Assembly: GCA_030765065.1 (NCBI GenBank)
Contig: CM060984.1
Coordinates: forward strand, 103,335,488 to 103,399,487
DNA: 64,000 nucleotides
Source of the DNA: Deroplatys truncata
Taxonomy: Eukaryota; Arthropoda; Insecta; Mantodea; Mantidae
Direction: 5' to 3'
Made by a program: the position numbers and the translations under genes. The notes under the pieces were generated by a model. It did no database searches. It saw nothing but the letters and a program-made list of their open reading frames with translations, and was not told the origin of the DNA. This document shows, piece after piece, positions 24,150 through 35,179 of the stretch (positions are counted from its first letter, which is position 1; the number at the start of each line of letters is the position of its first letter).

Positions 24150-24690
24150 CGTAGTTGTAGATGGTAGATGAAATATTGTATTCATTAAAAATTTATTACC
24201 GTGATTCCAGCAGAAATATACGTTTTGAGGTACACTGGAGATCCCCTCCCGCACCCCAAAAAGAGGAAAAGGTCCATGTTACTTTTAATTTTCTCAAAAA
24301 CTGCTCTAACAATTTTAGTTAAGTATAATATACTTGAGGTAATAATGTGACAAATAAAATGCATATTTTGATTTTAATTTTCTGTAAGGAGACTATAAAG
24401 TCCTCTTAATACTGAATGAATGTTAAGCCATTCTGTGTAACCAGGATTTCATATCGATAGACAAAGATTTATAACAGGAATGATTTTGCGACTCATTAAA
24501 ATACACAACTTGTACTAAATAGTCTTTTTTTAGCGTTTTCGAAATGTTTTATTGTAATGTTTCAGTTTCACAAATATGTCATCCGCTTGAAAGTTATTAA
24601 TTCCTTTCTTCTTTTGGTTTTGTTTTCGTTACCGCGACAAAACATTTGAGTGCTGTTTCTGAACTCTTATACAAATAAGGACTTATTGCT
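24150..24690 (-). mobile_element. AR-family element, old and shortened
   Basis: Heavily diverged minus-strand copy: AAATATACGTTTTGAGGTAC, CTGCTCTAACAATTTTAGTT, GTGACAAATAAAATGCATAT and ACCGCGACAAAACATTTGAG. The GT-tract region and the TCTGATG terminus are missing. Confidence 0.7.
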
Positions 24691-25257
24691 TACGTTGAAA
24701 CCAATCCGAGTTTTATTTATATATATATATATGTTGTTTATATAAACTTTGTTTCACAAAATTAAGTACAATAGAAATGTATGTATAATTGATGTGGAGG
24801 GACTCCTTGAAAAATCTTCATTTTGTGTTGCAATTTGAAGAATGAAATTTAGGAACTATCCTACCTTTAGATGGTTAGTTATGCTGCTATTCCAGTGTCT
24901 CCCTCTCTCTCTCTCTCTCCCCCTTTCACACTCACACGCTTAATTTTGTGCTGATTTAAACCTTATTTTAAATGTGTGGATGAAATTTGTTCAAAATCTG
25001 GTGCACAAAAATTTCAACTCCAATTTCAACGTGTAATAGTGCGCTAAATTGAAAATTTTTGGAAGGCTCTCCATTTAAACCAAACTTAATTTTGATTTCT
25101 TTATTTTTTATGCATTTGCTACATTCTGTCTCCTAGAGTCTAAAACCGGACAAATATTCTGCTATTCTTAAATTTCTTTCTTTTATATATCAAATTTATT
25201 CAAAATCAAGTGTGTAGAAAAACAACTAACTATGCACAATTAACTTAATGTTGTACC
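24691..25257. other. AT-rich stretch with small simple repeats
   Basis: A (TA)n run near 24718-24730 and a (CT)n run near 24899-24920 are the only features seen. Confidence 0.5.
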
Positions 25258-26025
25258 AATTTGAGGCAGTATTTTTAACACTTAAATAATTTCAGTCTAA
25301 TTATATAATATGTAAATTCAATAACATTCCGCCTTGAAGCAATAAGTGTATGTAATAATTTGTAAAATGTATATAACAGTGATTGCATATGCTTATATTA
25401 TTGTATAATGTGTAATAATGTTATGTGAATATATTACGTAATTTAATAATGTAGGAGTTGTGAGAATAATAAGTTAAAAGTTGCTAACAATGAGGCAACC
25501 TTGAGGCAATAATAAGTTTGAGAGTTTAACAATACTACTTGTGATTCTTGGAAGCAATAATGTAATTTTAGTGACAGTTTATAAAATAGCCAATCAACAA
25601 CCAGAAAAAGCTTTAGTTAAATGAAGGTATTCTGTTGGAGTTGGATTAGCCAATCAGAAACTGAAAAGGAGAAAATTTTACAAATTTAGAGTTCAGTTGC
25701 CTGCAGACAGTGATTGTAACCGGATGCAAGCTGTATTCGTGTGAGACGAAAAATAGTTTTACGTGTTAAACAGTGTAATTAATTAATAAAAGGAATCTCA
25801 CAGCTCTCTATATCAGTGAAGTGTTATTTTAAATCGTATCAAGTATTAATAAAAGGAGTGAAGTAAAATTATAATCTGTGTAAGCCTACATTCTTGTCAC
25901 ATCACAACCCTGCTAAGAGAAACGTATCTCTAACAAAAATACTGACGCAGTCGAGGCAAACATAAATATATATTTAAAGAAACAGTTTAAATTACAAAGT
26001 TAATATTTTTAAACTTGGGGCAAAG
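25258..26025 (+). repeat. Dispersed repeat G, copy 1 (possible solo LTR)
   Basis: A ~770-bp segment repeated in the same orientation at 31938-32735. Shared blocks include CCGCCTTGAAGCAATA, ATTAGCCAATCAGA, AATCTCACAGCTCT, CTGTGTAAGCCTACATTCTT and GACGCAGTCGAGGCAAAC. Two CCAAT boxes sit in the middle and AATAAA signals lie ~150 bp downstream, an order typical of a promoter-bearing LTR. No coding region of a retroelement is present between or beside the copies. Each is best treated as a fossil, perhaps a solo LTR or a non-autonomous element. Confidence 0.6.
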
Positions 26026-26840
26026 GCCACCTGAAAGTACATTTGGGGCGAAGGCTACCGAAAACTGTTTATCATACGTGCGGTTGCAACTACTAAGAGT
26101 TCGGCGCCCCAACAGTTGAAATATAATAAAACTACTACAATACAACACAAATTACTTCAAATTTCAACCAACTTCGAAGCCAGTCGACAAATGTTCTTCA
26201 AACTCCTAATAAAACATAAAATCCGTAATTGCAGCGACTGGCGAATTGGTTCAGACGGACGAAGCGGATCTACATAATAAGTGCTTTGTGGTAACAAACG
26301 CGCCAGCAACTTTTAGCATACTCGGTTATAAACTGCAGCTGCTTTCATAGAAGTCTTCATAAATGTCATACATACTGAGGATGGAGCCCAATAAGAAGAA
26401 TGTCTATTGCAGTTTCACAATCCTTATATTCATTCACCGCCATAATAAAACGTTCTTATGCAGCACATAAATATTTCTCCTGGTAAAGTCATACTTCTTT
26501 TACAAGCTTAGATTACTGTTATAAAATTTGCAATGATCATGTAAACTTTTGATGGGGAATGATGAGAGAAGGATTTTTAGTATGTACTTGGCTGTGGTGC
26601 ACATCTCACAAGAAGTAATCTAAATACGATTTCTGATCGTCTGTAAGGGGTTAATAGGGCTGGCTTAAGATATTCGCTGGCGCCTCCTTCAGCCTTAGTG
26701 TGATGAAGAAGGAAGTGGGCTATAGCTTGCCCGTTTAAGAACATGTAAATAGCTAGGAAACGCTAATTTGTATGAGGACTTATAACTGATGTTTGAGGAC
26801 TAGAATGCCAACATCTCGAGAGTTTACTCATATTCAAGAG
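26026..26840. other. Unassigned stretch
   Basis: No gene recognised. TTCGGCGCCCCAAC near 26100 looks like a primer-binding-type sequence read on the minus strand, but no LTR pair supports it. A tRNA-like GGTTCAGACGG near 26252 lacks a B box. Confidence 0.3.
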
Positions 26841-27096
26841 TCGTCCTCCGTGGAGTAGTGGTTACTATGGTTAGCCTCTAGTTTCCGAGGTCGCGGATTC
26901 AAGGCCGGCAGAAGCTTCCTTCGGAAGGGAAGTAAATCCGGTGGTCCCGTGTCGTAGATTCACGGCACGTAAACGAACCTCAAGCCTGATAGACACCTCA
27001 GAGCAAAATTACCGGCCTTTCACGCCCAATATAGAATGGAACGCTAAGGACCACAGCAGTTAAAGAGTATCCATAAATAAAACTCAATTTAATTTT
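26841..27096 (+). mobile_element. tRNA-derived SINE, family A, with TSD
   Basis: Starts TCGTCCTCCGTGGAGTAGTG and continues with a degenerate B box (GCGGATTCAAGGCC), then the family A body: CTTCCTTCGGAAGGGAAGTA, GGTGGTCCCGTGTCGTAGAT, CGGCACGTAAACGAACCTCA, CTTTCACGCCCAATATAGAA, ACGCTAAGGACCACAGCAGT and CCATAAATAAAACTCAATTT. It lacks a ~40-bp piece after the head that other copies carry. It is flanked by ATATTCAAGAG (26830-26840) and ATATTAAAGAG (27097-27107), a target-site duplication with one mismatch. Confidence 0.93.
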
Positions 27097-27669
27097 ATAT
27101 TAAAGAGCATTTCCAAACATACATTTGCTGTATATTCGCAATTAACCTCACCAAAACTCGGCAAAGTCGGTCGCCATCCCTCACCTATACCTATTCGTAA
27201 TTTGTCAATGAGTTCACAGAACTAGCACAAATATGCTTATTGGTGCGATACACAGCACAAGGCGTGATAGTACCTATAAGGTGACACCACCACCCAATAA
27301 AATGAAGTCATGACGCCATGAAGTACCCTAGAAACGGTAAAAAAATGCGGTTTGTCCGGGGAAGCCGTGTGGGTTTCTTCCTGTCATTTCTGTAGTATAT
27401 CAATTATCTTGATTTCTTTAGTCAGATTTATTGCTGAGCATATTTATCGCTTTCCCTATTCCAGTAACACTTGCATCAGTGGTATTTGTTACCTATACAA
27501 AACTCAGCAAGGCCATATTTTACTGGGCTGCTCTATAAATGTTACTTTTAAAATGACCAATATTTTCATGCTTCGAAAAATATTATTTATTAGATTCATA
27601 TCACCTATGCCCACTATCATTTATTTTTACGAGATAGTTTATACAGACTATCTTTTATGTTAATCATTA
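27097..27669. other. Unassigned stretch
   Basis: A 103-codon open frame (27352-27663, plus) is Ile/Tyr-rich as expected from AT-rich sequence and shows no motif. No gene is called. Confidence 0.35.
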
Positions 27670-28364
27670 ACTTGTATAGAAACAGTTTCATTGCCCATTT
27701 CGTTGTGGGTATAGTGTGGAGAAAACCGAAGTCAAGAGTAAATGCTTAATAGCGAGTCGCTATATGCCTTGAAATTCAATACTCGTCCAAGGACATCGTC
27801 AGAAACAACTGGATATAGACAGCGCAGCAAGAAATGAAGTATTGAAAAATGCAAAAAAAAAAACAAAAAAAAACACGGAATATCTCGGAAATGGCGGACC
27901 CCCCACCAAAATATTTTACTTGAAATAAATTGCTTATTTTAGAGATCAACATTTATTCTGCATAGTTTATCATCTGTTATACAAAATTACTTCCGAATGA
28001 AGAGGGCTTCAAAAACGATTCTCGAAAATTCAACATGCAATTTTATTTAATATCTCAAATATATGTTATTTTAATCAAAATAATCAGAAAATTTTTTGAG
28101 AAAATAAAAAATAAGGAAGCATTTTTCATGTAAAGTGTAGTTTGGGATGTTGAATTAAGTCTCTGTTGCATTTTTGGAAGATACTGAACTTAAATACCAA
28201 GTTTGGTATTTATAAGCCATATTATTTTATTTATACTGAACATACATTTTATAAAAATGCTTTTATGGATTTAAAACATGCATTTCCGGGGAAATCTCCT
28301 GTAGAATTTTTGGATGGAGTGCAAACTTCCTCTAGCTACCAGTTCGTAGTATAGCAAGTAAAAG
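27670..28364 (+). mobile_element. AR-family element, 5'-truncated
   Basis: Plus-strand copy lacking the TCTGATG terminus. It contains ACGGAATATCTCGGAAATGG, AATGAAGAGGGCTTC, ACTGAACTTAAATACCAAGT and TTTTTGGATGGAGTGCAAAC, and ends at TAGTATAGCAAGTAAAA. A run of A residues near 27858-27872 replaces part of the interior. Confidence 0.8.
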
Positions 28365-28422
28365 GGAACGAAAAAGCGGATAAAGTTAATTTAAAAGAAA
28401 TTAAACGCGCGGAAAATAAAAC

Positions 28423-28818
28423 TTGCGAGAACGCAATATGTGCTTCAAACCAAAAAAACCTTGTTTTGTGAGAAAATGTGCTAAGCCTCTACTAATGTTG
28501 TTTAAACGGTTCGCAACGGCCTCCAACACTTTGCATATGTATGCTTCTCCGAGAATATATCCTACTTCTTGCTTACATCTGCGCCTCAGAGGAACCAGCC
28601 AATACGAAATGGTTAAAAATTCAGCACCCGCTCAACTCGACTTTAACGGCAGAAGCGCTAGAAGTATTAATAGCCAGCGAGAAAAATTATGGCGTGTCTG
28701 GTTTTTAATTCACTGCTATGAAAAAATAATAAAGGTTGTAAGAACAAGTCCAATAGTGTGGCACAGGGGCAGCGAGAAGGATTTTAACGTCGATATTCGT
28801 TCTATTGTTTGCACATAG
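28423..28818 (+). CDS. Orphan ORF, 131 codons, unassigned
   Basis: I do not recognise this frame. It begins MRERNMCFKPKKPCFVRK, is basic and Cys-containing at the N terminus, and has no membrane segment or named motif. It starts about 60 bp after the end of an AR copy, and the segment has more balanced composition than its surroundings. No splice-linked neighbour was identified. It may be chance or part of an unrecognised element that continues to about 29050. Confidence 0.15.
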   Translation: MRERNMCFKPKKPCFVRKCAKPLLMLFKRFATASNTLHMYASPRIYPTSCLHLRLRGTSQYEMVKNSAPAQLDFNGRSARSINSQREKLWRVWFLIHCYEKIIKVVRTSPIVWHRGSEKDFNVDIRSIVCT

Positions 28819-29354
28819 ACTGGCCTCGGCGTGACGTAATATGAGAAAATGCTGTGTCCGATACTTCCCCATTAGTTTTATGTGGTGGTGCACCGTTTGA
28901 GCTCGGCTCTCCGCCAATAGAATTTATGATATCCCCTCCTCACCTTGGACTAACAGTTTTGGTGGCTAGCATGAATAATGTATTCCTGAGCCTGTTTGCC
29001 CTCGTACAGTCACGCTAGCTGAAACTTACACCCCGGTCACGTGGTACGTAAATAAACGCAAATGCAATAGTTAGAATTCATGTAGTCCACTTTCCTGTTT
29101 CAGTGTGTTATCCTGTTCATTAGCTTATTGTTTGTTTATTTTCTTTAAAATTCCTTCCGACAGCTTACTAATGTTACTGTGTGTTTGATATTTTCTTAAG
29201 TTTTATTAATTAGGGCGGCTATAACAGTCGTCAACGCTTAAAAGGTTTTTTGCTCAAGTTAAACAGTAGTTTTAAATGAGGACTTAACACTACCTAACAG
29301 ACACGATCTTACACATAAAATCATAATACAGGCAATTAGTTTAAAAAGGTCTAA
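28819..29354. other. Unassigned stretch
   Basis: Moderately GC-rich to about 29050, then AT-rich. No feature was recognised. Confidence 0.35.
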
Positions 29355-30206
29355 TGCACATCACATCACTTTCTCTATACTCTATCGTTTAGTAATAGTA
29401 TACAATCTATTCTTACTAAAGCTTAATTTCCTATCTATTTCATTTTAGTCTAAACAAACCTTTGTAGAAATAGCTACATTACACATTTCGTTATAGGTAC
29501 AAAGGGAACAGGAATAGACAAATGTTTAAGAACTGAACGCTATATGCTAGCCCTCCATACTGTTTCCATGCAATCGTGAGAAACAACTTAATGTTGACAG
29601 GACTTTAAAAGAATGACCAAGTAATGAACAAATCGAACCATTAATAACGGACATCTCCGAAACGGCTGTGGTACACAAACTTTATTTGAAATAAATCGTA
29701 TGTTTTAAAGAGATCTGCATTTTTTGTGTACTACGTTTTCGTCTACCGCTTAACGTTTACCAAATATATACGATTATACACAATTTCTTCCAAATGAAGT
29801 GGACTTAACAGCCTATTCCGAAGAAATTCAGGATTTACATTTTATTTGTAATGTAAATATCTTTAATATATGGTGTTTTAATAAAAAATCGTTAGAGGCA
29901 CTTTTTAAAAAATAAAAAGTTTCGAAAACTCTTCCATATAGGGTAGTCTGGGTGGGGGATTTTTTTGAAAATCTTTGTGTCTCATCTTTGGAAATTATTG
30001 AATCTAAATAAAAGTTTGGTATTTTTCCGACTTTACGTTTTTGAGTTTTGCTGTTTACAGACACACAGACAGACACACACAGGGACCTTTACTAAACATG
30101 CTTTATTCAGGGGCCTCAAAACACGTATTTCCGGTGAAATCTCAACACTGAATTTTTAGGTGGAATACTTCCCCTACTTAATATAGTAGTAGAGCAAGTA
30201 AAAATA
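29355..30206 (+). mobile_element. AR-family element, full-length, diverged
   Basis: Begins with the degraded end CACATCACATCACTTTCTC, continues with AAACCTTTGTAGAAATAGCT, TTTTGTGTACTACGTTTTCG, GGGTAGTCTGGGTGGGG and CACAGGGACCTTTACTAAAC, and ends ATATAGTAGTAGAGCAAGTA. It is about 850 bp without interruption, with only a short CA tract. Confidence 0.88.
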
Positions 30207-30479
30207 TACACAAGAAATATTTCATCTTATACAAACACAAAACAGCTGTTAATTTATAAATCACAGTTAATTTTTTAATCATTTGAAATTTTGGATGAAA
30301 TATAGTTGCTACTCTTACCTTAATAGATTACGCTGAAAGGAGGACTGGATGCGTACTTTTGTGTTATAATTTTATTTTTTTAATCTTCTTAACTTTTCGG
30401 CACCTATGGTTACCATATACCTGTGCAAATTAGAGTGTCATATAATTATATGATTTATGTTCAGGATTTTGCCCAGTGG

Positions 30480-30690
30480 CAGTCTTGAAAATCTTGTTAA
30501 AGGGCAAATTGATTATTAAATAACCGATGACACACATACAAGCACACACACACTCACACACCAGACTCTAGGCATACCGAGAAATCTTATTGCTTAAAGA
30601 AAAAGCCTGGGGCGCTATAGGGAATCGAATCCGGGGACCTTCGCACAACAGGTACTCTACTGACTGAACTACAGGACCAGTCTATATTAT
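30480..30690 (-). mobile_element. tRNA-like SINE related to family B
   Basis: On the minus strand the head reads TAGTTCAGTCAGTAGAGTAC (A box) and CCGGATTCGATTCCC (B box), like a tRNA of the Ala/Val/Arg type, followed by TTTTTCTTTAAGCAATAAGA and AGAGTCTGG with a TGTGTG tract, as in family B bodies. The acceptor stem does not pair, so this is not a functional tRNA. The 3' boundary is vague. Confidence 0.6.
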
Positions 30691-30812
30691 GCTTGTTTCC
30701 ATGACGTAAATGAGATTTTTATGATCCATTATGTAAACATCTGCATTCAATAACACGGGAGATAAATGTGAATATGTTACATTCAGAATTATCTGTATAA
30801 ACTTCGAAATTA

Positions 30813-30904
30813 CTAGGGGCGTTAAAAATGATTCGTACTACAATTTTGTTTGTTTTCACAGGAACAATTTACTGAACAAATGAATACAGATTATATTACA
30901 GATG

Positions 30905-30941
<37 letters not shown>

Positions 30942-31935
30942 TTTTACCATCGTGACAGCTTCCGTATTTGGGTATCAAACCATTCTTTGTGGGTATCTCG
31001 GTGTTGCTGGTGGTGAACTTCTTACCCCGCATAGTCGCTAGGAGCCAGTTCCGGCGAATATAGAGGATGTGGTAGCACAGTAAACCCTAGTTCACGCACA
31101 GTGGCAATGGTCTGGCGACTGTCATGTGGTCGCGCATTGTCGTGTTGGAGAAGAACGCCACGGCCCCATTTTCCATGGCAACGCTGCTGAATGCGTCGGC
31201 GGATTTGGTGCAGTGAACTGCAGTATAATCACTGTTGATGGTCTTATTGGGAGGGAGCCAATCCACCAGAATTATCCCTTCCTGATGCCAGAACACAGTC
31301 GCTATTTGTTTCTGTAGGAATAGTCCCGGCTGTGACTTCTTGGGAGAAGGGCTCCAAGTGTGCTTCCACTCCATAGTCTGGCGCTTCTCACCTGGAGTCT
31401 CGTGGAGGAACCATGACTTCCGAGAGTAACCAGGTGCTAAGAACTCCGCTGGATCTGCACTGTACGGTTGCACCAAATATTGGCATAAATATACACCTTT
31501 TGTTTCTCCCAATGTTGAAGATATGGGGCACCTATTGTGCACATACCTTCATCTTCAAATCCTAATGGATGATGGTGTGGAGGGTTCTCCGTGATAGACA
31601 CCTGCCTTCTCTAGTTCATCAAAGGTGATTCGCCTGTTCTCTATTATAAAGTCATTGACTTTGCATGCAGTTGCTGAGTGTTCAGTGCTTTTGCGTTTTT
31701 GAACTCAGATACCCAACGTACACGGATCTGCGACCTGGTCCTGTCTCCCCATGTGGATGTCTGAAGCAGTGACTCCTTCCCTCCAGAGGAACTGCAGTGT
31801 CTAGCGTTGCCCATGCTTGTCTGCTTCCAAATTGTCTTTATCTATGTCCACAAGTATACTCGCAAGCCAGAATAATTGCTGCTGCAATGCTCTACCCATG
31901 CGAAGCAGCAGCATTATATGGTGGCAGTGGAAAAC
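30813..31935 (-). mobile_element. Mariner transposon (DD34D), broken
   Basis: The left end is TA followed by CTAGGGGCGTTAAAAATGA, close to mariner termini. The right end is not clear and stops against repeat G at 31938. A (TA)n microsatellite has grown inside near the left end (30907-30936). The body encodes the transposase on the minus strand. Confidence 0.8.
31040..31690 (-). pseudogene. Mariner transposase remnant
   Basis: The transposase would cut and paste its own element at TA sites. From the N-terminal side, the minus strand reads a helix-turn-helix segment ENRRITFDELEKAG (near 31610-31650), then RQTMEWKHTWSPSPKK, IATVFWHQEGIILVDWLPP (31087-31542 frame), QHDNARPHDSRQT with the second catalytic Asp, and SPELAPSDY with the third Asp 34 residues later. 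This spacing is the DD34D signature of mariner. The first catalytic region is lost: the expected DETWF reads RKSWF. Several frame changes break the gene, and the C-terminal third ends in a stop soon after the third Asp. Inactive. Confidence 0.85.
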
Positions 31936-31937
31936 TG

Positions 31938-32735
31938 AGGCAGTATTTTTAACAGTTGTATAATTTTAATTAAATTATATATAAATTCAATAACCGCCCG
32001 CCTTGAAGCAATATGTATGTAATAATTTGTAAGAATGTATGTAACAGTCATTGCAAATGCTTATATTATTGTAAACATGTTCAATAATGTTATGTGAATG
32101 CATTAGGTAATTTAATAATGTAAGAACTATGAGAATAATAGGTTTAAAATTGCTAACAATGAGGTAACAATGAGGTAACCTTGAGGCAATAATGAGTTTG
32201 AGAGTTTGAATACTACTAGTCATGATTAGGGGAGCAATAATGTAAATTTTGTGACAGTTTAAAATTAGCCAATCAACAGCCAGAAAAAGCTTTAATTAAA
32301 TACAGGTATTCTATTGGACTAGAATTAGCCAATCAGAGACTTGAAATACAGAGGCTTACGGGTTTTGGACGGTTAAAATATGTTCAGTTACTGGCAGACC
32401 TTGATAGTGACCGGATGGAAGATGTGTTCTCTAGAGAAATATTACGTATTCGTGTGTAACTAAAATTAAGTATACGCGATAACAAAGTACAAGTTTTAAA
32501 TTAAAGAATCTCACAGCTCTTAATATCAAGTGCTATTTAATTTGTGACAAGGATTAATAAAAAGAAGTGAATTTAAACTTAAAATCTGTGTAAGCCTACA
32601 TTCTTGTCGTACCACGCCCTGACTAAGAGATACATGACTCTAAAACAACTGACGCAGCCGAGGCAAACATTAACAAATACTATCTATAGAAGCAGTTTAA
32701 TAACGAAGTTAATAAATATTTTAAACGTGGAGCGT
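31938..32735 (+). repeat. Dispersed repeat G, copy 2 (possible solo LTR)
   Basis: Same orientation and block order as the copy at 25258-26025, about 80% similar by eye, with CCAATCAACAGCC and CCAATCAGAGAC boxes and CTGTGTAAGCCTACATTCTT. A short duplication (CAATGAGGTAA repeated near 32156-32175) distinguishes this copy. It abuts the mariner remnant on its left. The two copies are 6.7 kb apart with no retroelement coding region between them, so they are probably independent insertions. Confidence 0.6.
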
Positions 32736-33309
32736 AAAACAAAAATACATCTTCAAATAGGCTTTACATACGTAGCAGCATATTACGTAACAAACAATCT
32801 ACTTCAAAATTGACGTTCATACATGGAGCTGATTAAATAAATAAACTCCAAGACAATAACTACTTCAAGTTGGCTTCCCAAGCGTGTGGCTAACAACAGT
32901 AAAACTTCAACAACAATAAGCTACAACAGTTGAAGAACAATACTTCTTCACAATACTATAGTCTATCTTCATGCATACATCGGCAGACATTTCAAACTGT
33001 TACTTTGCAGGAGTTATAGGGGGAATTCCAATCAATATCGAACGAACTAAATAACTTTGTAGCAAAACCACACATACGTACATAGGCTAACAAGACATTG
33101 AAGGTTATCGTTGAAGCTAATGAGCACTGCTAAATAAAAGATGTTAATATATGTATTTACTTACAGGATGCTGTGCAAATAACGCTTTGTGTAATACAGA
33201 GAACCAATGAGAATGTAATATTTATCCATCTGAAAGCATTGTAACTGCTATGACTTTATTCAGTTTTTAATGTCACTTAACTTTAATATCGTGGCTTAGT
33301 TTAGTCTTC
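32736..33309. other. Unassigned stretch
   Basis: No gene recognised. On the minus strand CATTGGTTC near 33210 is a CCAAT-type box and AATAAA occurs at 33260, downstream of the promoter-like segment on the right. Confidence 0.3.
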
Positions 33310-33720
33310 ACTGCCACTACAATTTTTTTGCGCGTAGAAGTGGAATTAATCACACACGAAACAGCCTCTCCTTCCTTCCGCTTCACTCGTAGGAGTATCG
33401 AACACTGGACTTCACTAATCGCACGCCGAGCAGCACTCGCCTACGACACAACTCTGAGAACAGCACTTATGTTGCATCAATAACACGAGCTCACCGACAA
33501 ACTTGCTCGCAAGCACTCTCGCTATATATAACTGTTGGCGTATTGCAGAATGTTCGCGGGGGGGAGGGGAGCTCACAGTATTATCTGGTCGCGTCTCGGC
33601 ATCAATCGCTGGCGAACACTGAAAGACACGTTGCCACCCGCCGCTGAGCGGAGCTGCTATTCATTAGCAGCCGGCTACGAAACATTCTGTTTAACTGAGA
33701 CATATACGAGTTGGAAGTAG
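33310..33720 (-). promoter_or_regulatory. Promoter-like or LTR-like segment, copy 2
   Basis: A CpG-rich minus-strand segment with a TATA-like TTATATATAGCGAGAG at about 33520, a GCGAACATTC module just upstream, and a GAATGTTTC module near 33680. Downstream of the TATA it shares AGCAAGTTTGTCGGTGAGC and CATAAGTGCTGTTCTC with the segment at 12480-12935. The presence of two copies argues for a mobile origin (LTR fossil) over a host promoter. No protein follows it. Confidence 0.35.
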
Positions 33721-34559
33721 ATCATCGCGTAATACACATGTATAGGTTTCGCAGAGAAAATAATTATGATAGAAAATCAAGTTTGCAATAGTTAGGAACA
33801 CACAGAAATAGAAACAGAATAAACACCAGCAAAAGTAAAAAAGAGTAACTCTTAAAGCTATTGAGATATAATCAGATTGAAAGTGTTGAACTTTAAGTAC
33901 GTACGAAAAGTAGATCTGTTCTTAAATAAAACTATATTCCTATTGCGAAAGCAAAATGCGCATTGTTACTAGCGACGGGCATGAAATACAGAAGAACTCT
34001 GTGAAGACACATCGATACAACGAAACATAGCATTACCTATAATAATATACAGCGTGGGGCGCATTGAACAATCTTTACAAATCCGTATTAATCGTCACTA
34101 AAATTTAAATATGATTTATTATCTTTTTTTTAACTTCAAGGACCAACGATCGATCACTACCAGCAAACAAAAATCTTAAAATACTCAAAGTGGTTAACAA
34201 AAAGTGATCCTATGGGTAAATATTTCCAATGAAGAAACTTATTCAACCTCTAGTAGTATCTCGCCATAATTTATTGTATAAACCATTGAGTACTGTAATA
34301 AAATAATACAATTTCAAACAATTTCTGCCTCCTAGGAGATAATGTTTTACCTATATGTATATAATCTTGCAGATTTACAGTATTTCGTAGAATTCGTGCT
34401 CTAACTTTGCAGGTTTGAATTCTGTGGATAAACTATTAGATTATCTTCCAAGCATAACAACTCTCATTAAATGTATACATTAATCGCTTGGGTTGAGGCA
34501 GACAAGAATTTGTTTGCTTTGTCTTCACTCTTCAGTATGTCGAAGAAAAGTAGCGGGGG
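33721..34559. other. AT-rich sequence, nothing recognised
   Basis: No feature was recognised in this stretch. Confidence 0.4.
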
Positions 34560-34717
34560 CAAGTGCCATTGCCATTCTCAACTACTAGATCCCGCCCTCT
34601 TACAGTAACGTCATGCGCGAGCTCAGTCTGCGGGTTTCACAGATAGCTTAGCGAGAAGCGAGAGCTAGGAGAAGTAAGCTGACCTTCAACGGTTCGCCGG
34701 GTCTGGATGTAAACAAA
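34560..34717 (+). promoter_or_regulatory. CpG-rich candidate promoter / 5' UTR
   Basis: A short GC-rich island in AT-rich surroundings with TAACGTCATGCGCGAGC and repeated GAGCGAGAAGC-type purine/CpG motifs, no TATA box, leading into an ATG with a good insect start context (AACAAAATG). Unlike the other CpG-rich segments I see no second copy in the window. It could be a TATA-less host promoter. Confidence 0.3.
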
Positions 34718-34749
34718 ATGCAGAAGGCTACAGAGTACCTGGCGCGTAG
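34718..34749 (+). CDS. Candidate short first coding exon
   Basis: From ATG at 34718 the frame reads MQKATEYLAR and meets a donor-like CGTAG|GTATGA at 34749/34750. The upstream context (AAACAAAATG) fits an insect start site and the preceding 160 bp is a CpG-rich island, so the arrangement of promoter, 5' UTR, short coding exon and long intron is plausible. The protein cannot be identified from ten residues, and no second exon was found to the right, where transposons dominate. It is equally possible that this is a chance combination. Confidence 0.25.
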
Positions 34750-35179
34750 GTATGATGACAGTTGAGCTTTCTGTGTCCTTAACCTTTATAATAAGAGCAG
34801 TATTACACTTAGAACATAATTATTTTACATAAACCACCAATTTGTAACTACTAAAATGCAATCCTGGAGAATTCATACGTGAACTCAAGGACTCACTATA
34901 GGACCATTTTAACTGATGAGTCGAACAGCTGTCTTCTTTCAATGCAAAGCCTAACTCGGTTTAGCCAAATAAGACTCTTTATACCCACAGTTACAGCTAC
35001 GAGCAGTGAATTTGTTAAGCTTTTAAGTACTCATTTGTTACTAAATTATTGCTTCTTTTCTCTATCACTTAGCTATTATAGAGGCAGACAAAGCATATAT
35101 TCTGTCCAAAAATTCCATGCCGAGATTTCATCGGAAAAGCCTTTTTGAGCTGCCCTGAATCCGAAAAAAGCATTTAGAA

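Noticed and set aside
31087-31542. 151-codon minus-strand frame as a host gene
   Set aside because: It matches mariner transposase blocks and belongs to the broken mariner.
25258-32735. A single LTR retrotransposon 7.5 kb long bounded by the two G repeats
   Set aside because: The interior contains AR copies, a SINE and a mariner but no gag or pol sequence, and the two repeats are too diverged to be a recent pair.
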